Positions 62,348-64,000 of a stretch of 64,000 nucleotides of DNA are shown here, piece by piece. Within the stretch, counting starts at the first letter, position 1. Each line of letters begins with the position of its first letter. A model generated the notes under the pieces. The model saw only the letters and a list, made by a program, of their open reading frames with translations, was not told the DNA's origin and ran no database searches. The position numbers and the translations under genes were made by a program. Origin of the DNA: Elephas maximus indicus. Taxonomy: Eukaryota > Chordata > Mammalia > Proboscidea > Elephantidae. The DNA is taken from contig NC_064838.1 of assembly GCF_024166365.1 (NCBI RefSeq), positions 75,284,001 through 75,348,000 on the forward strand, read 5' to 3'.

Positions 62348-63984
62348 TAAATCATATAGAGTGATGATGGGAAAGACCATCAATTATTCATTTGCAAGTT
62401 CAAGTTGAAACTGAAGAAAATTATAACAAGTCCATGACACCCAAAGTACAGCCTTGGGTATATCCCATCTGAATTTAGAGACCATTTCAAGAACAGATTT
62501 GAAGCATTGAACACTAATGACTGAAGACCAGACCAGTAGTGGAATGACATCAAGGAAATCATACACAAAGAAAGCAAGAGATCATTTAAAAGACAGGAAA
62601 AAAAAGAAGAAGAAGAAAATAGATGTCAGAAGAGACTCTGAAACTTGCTCTTGAATGTAGTTAAAGGAATGGAAGGAATGATGAAGTAAAGGAGTTGAAA
62701 AGAAGATTTCAAACGAGGAGCAGGAGAAGAGAAAGTAAGTGTTATAATGACATGTTCAAAACCTGGAGATGGAAAACCAAAAGGGAAGAACATGCTCTGC
62801 ATTTCTCAAGCTGAAAGAACTGAAGAAAAAATTCAGTTCTTGAGTTGCAATATTGAAGTATTCTACAGGAAAATATTAAAAGATGAAGAAAGTATCAAAA
62901 GAAGATGGGAGGAATATACAGAGTGACGATACCAAAAATAATTGGTCAACATTCAACAATTTCAGGAGGTAGCATGTGATCAGGAACCAATGGCACAAAG
63001 GGAAGAGGTCCAAGCTGCAGTGAAGGAGTTGGCGAAGAACAAGGCTCTAGGAATTGAGGAAATACCAGTTGAGATGTTTCAACAAATGGATGCAGCACTA
63101 GAAGTGCTCACTCATCTATGCCAAGAAATTTGGAAGAGAGCTACCTGGCCAGCCAACTGGAAGAGATTCATATTTATGCTTATTTTCAAGAAAAGTGATC
63201 CAATGGAACGCAGAAATTATCCAACAATATCGTTAATATCATGCACGAGTAAAATTTTGCTGAAGATCATTCAATAGCAGCTGCAGCAGTGTATTGACAC
63301 GGAACTGCCAAAAATTCAAGCCATATTCAGAAGAGGACCTGGAACCAGGGATATCATAACTGATGTCAGATGAATCCTGGCTGAAAGCAGAGAATACCAG
63401 AAAGAGGTTTGCCTGTGTTTTATTGACTATGCGGGGACATTTGACTGTGCTGTGTGGACCATAACAAATTATAGATAACATTAAGAAGAATGGGAATTCC
63501 AGAACACATAATTGTGCTCATTAGGAACCTGGACATAGACCAAGAGGCAGTCGTTTGAACAGAACAAGGGAATCCTGTGTGGTTTAAAGTCAATAAAGGT
63601 ATGTATCATGGTTGTATTCTTTCACCACACTTATTCAGTCTGTATGCTGATGAAATAATCCAAGAAGCTGGACTGTATAAAGAAACGTGGTATCAGGATT
63701 GGACAGAGACTCATTAACAACATGTGTAATACAGATGATACAACCTGCTTGCTGAAAGTCCACTTACTGATGAAGATCAAAGACCACAGCCTTCACTGTG
63801 GATTACACCTCAACATAAAGAAAGAAAACAAAAATCCTCACAATTTGACGGATAAGCAACAATGGGTGCAAGTATAAAAACAATTGTGAGGATGGTGCAG
63901 GACAGGACAGTTTTTTTTTCTTTCGTACAATAGGAGGATTATGAATGGGAACCAATTTAATGGTACCTAACAACAAACAAACAA
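62348..63984 (+). mobile_element. 5'-truncated sense RTE/BovB-type LINE with internal loss
   Basis: It begins in the region between endonuclease and RT (GCAAGTTCAAGTTGAAACTG) and ends with ACCAATTTAATGGTACCTAA and CAACAAACAAACAAC. The RT N-terminal frame is 62942-63277. RT motif A is degraded (ATTGACTATGCGGGGACATT). Near 63850 it jumps from the RT palm (ACGGATAAGCAACAATGGGT) to the 3' end (CAATTGTGAGGATGGTGCAG), so the C-terminal region is missing. Broken frames; inactive. Confidence 0.88.
62942..63277 (+). pseudogene. RTE reverse transcriptase N-terminal remnant
   Basis: A 111-residue open stretch: VKELAKNKALGIEEIPVEMF, HLCQEIWKRATWPANWKRFI and YPTISLISCTSKILLKIIQ, matching the RT motif 0/1 region (KAPGxDxIPxE, W...I.PIFKK, NYRTISLxSxxSKI). 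Downstream motifs are in other frames. Confidence 0.88.
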
Positions 63985-64000
63985 CATATACATAAAGCCA

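Noticed and set aside
1-64000. CRISPR arrays, operons, phage or toxin systems
   Set aside because: No spaced short direct repeats, no ribosome-binding sites, no dense coding. Repeats here are SINE, LINE, LTR and tandem units of a mammalian genome.

Overview
This is a mammalian genomic window, almost certainly from an afrotherian and most likely an elephant or close paenungulate. The pointers are many AfroSINE copies (tRNA-derived head, tail ending in a GAGTCGGAATCGACTCGACG-like motif), an RTE/BovB-type LINE with the same tail, and long L1 elements. There is no prokaryotic gene content. The only host protein genes I can support are three intronless olfactory receptor (OR) genes on the minus strand, all of one OR4C (OR4C11-like) subfamily. 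One is a clear pseudogene (5546-6477) and two have open frames (30979-31890 and 50740-51672).

The window is a tandem triplication. Unit A (about 2912-28350), unit B (about 28350-48168) and unit C (about 48168-62347, possibly continuing beyond the window) are colinear. In plus-strand order each holds: a MaLR/MLT1-like LTR relic, unique DNA, an AfroSINE, the OR gene, OR upstream DNA with several SINEs, a full-length antisense RTE (RTE#1), about 0.9 kb of unique DNA, an internally deleted antisense RTE (RTE#2), SINEs and, in A and B, a small Tc1/mariner-type element. The units differ in length (about 25.4, 19.8 and at least 14.2 kb) because of later insertions and deletions. A and B share a long antisense L1 inside RTE#1 that C lacks. 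B has lost three blocks. C has lost about 3 kb, which was replaced by an inverted copy of its own RTE. C also carries a private solo LTR.

The left edge (1-2912) is an unrelated antisense L1, truncated inside ORF1. The right edge (about 62347-63984) is a 5'-truncated sense RTE.

The most interesting signals are evolutionary. The nested L1 groups units A and B, while the OR genes and their flanks look closer between A and C, suggesting gene conversion or unequal exchange between units. Unit C shows a deletion plus templated inverted insertion of the template-switch type. The three ORs are at different stages: one dead, one with an altered DRY motif, one with a frameshifted C-terminus. I found no CRISPR array, toxin, operon or new enzymatic system. 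Unit comparisons were made by eye; no identity percentages were computed.
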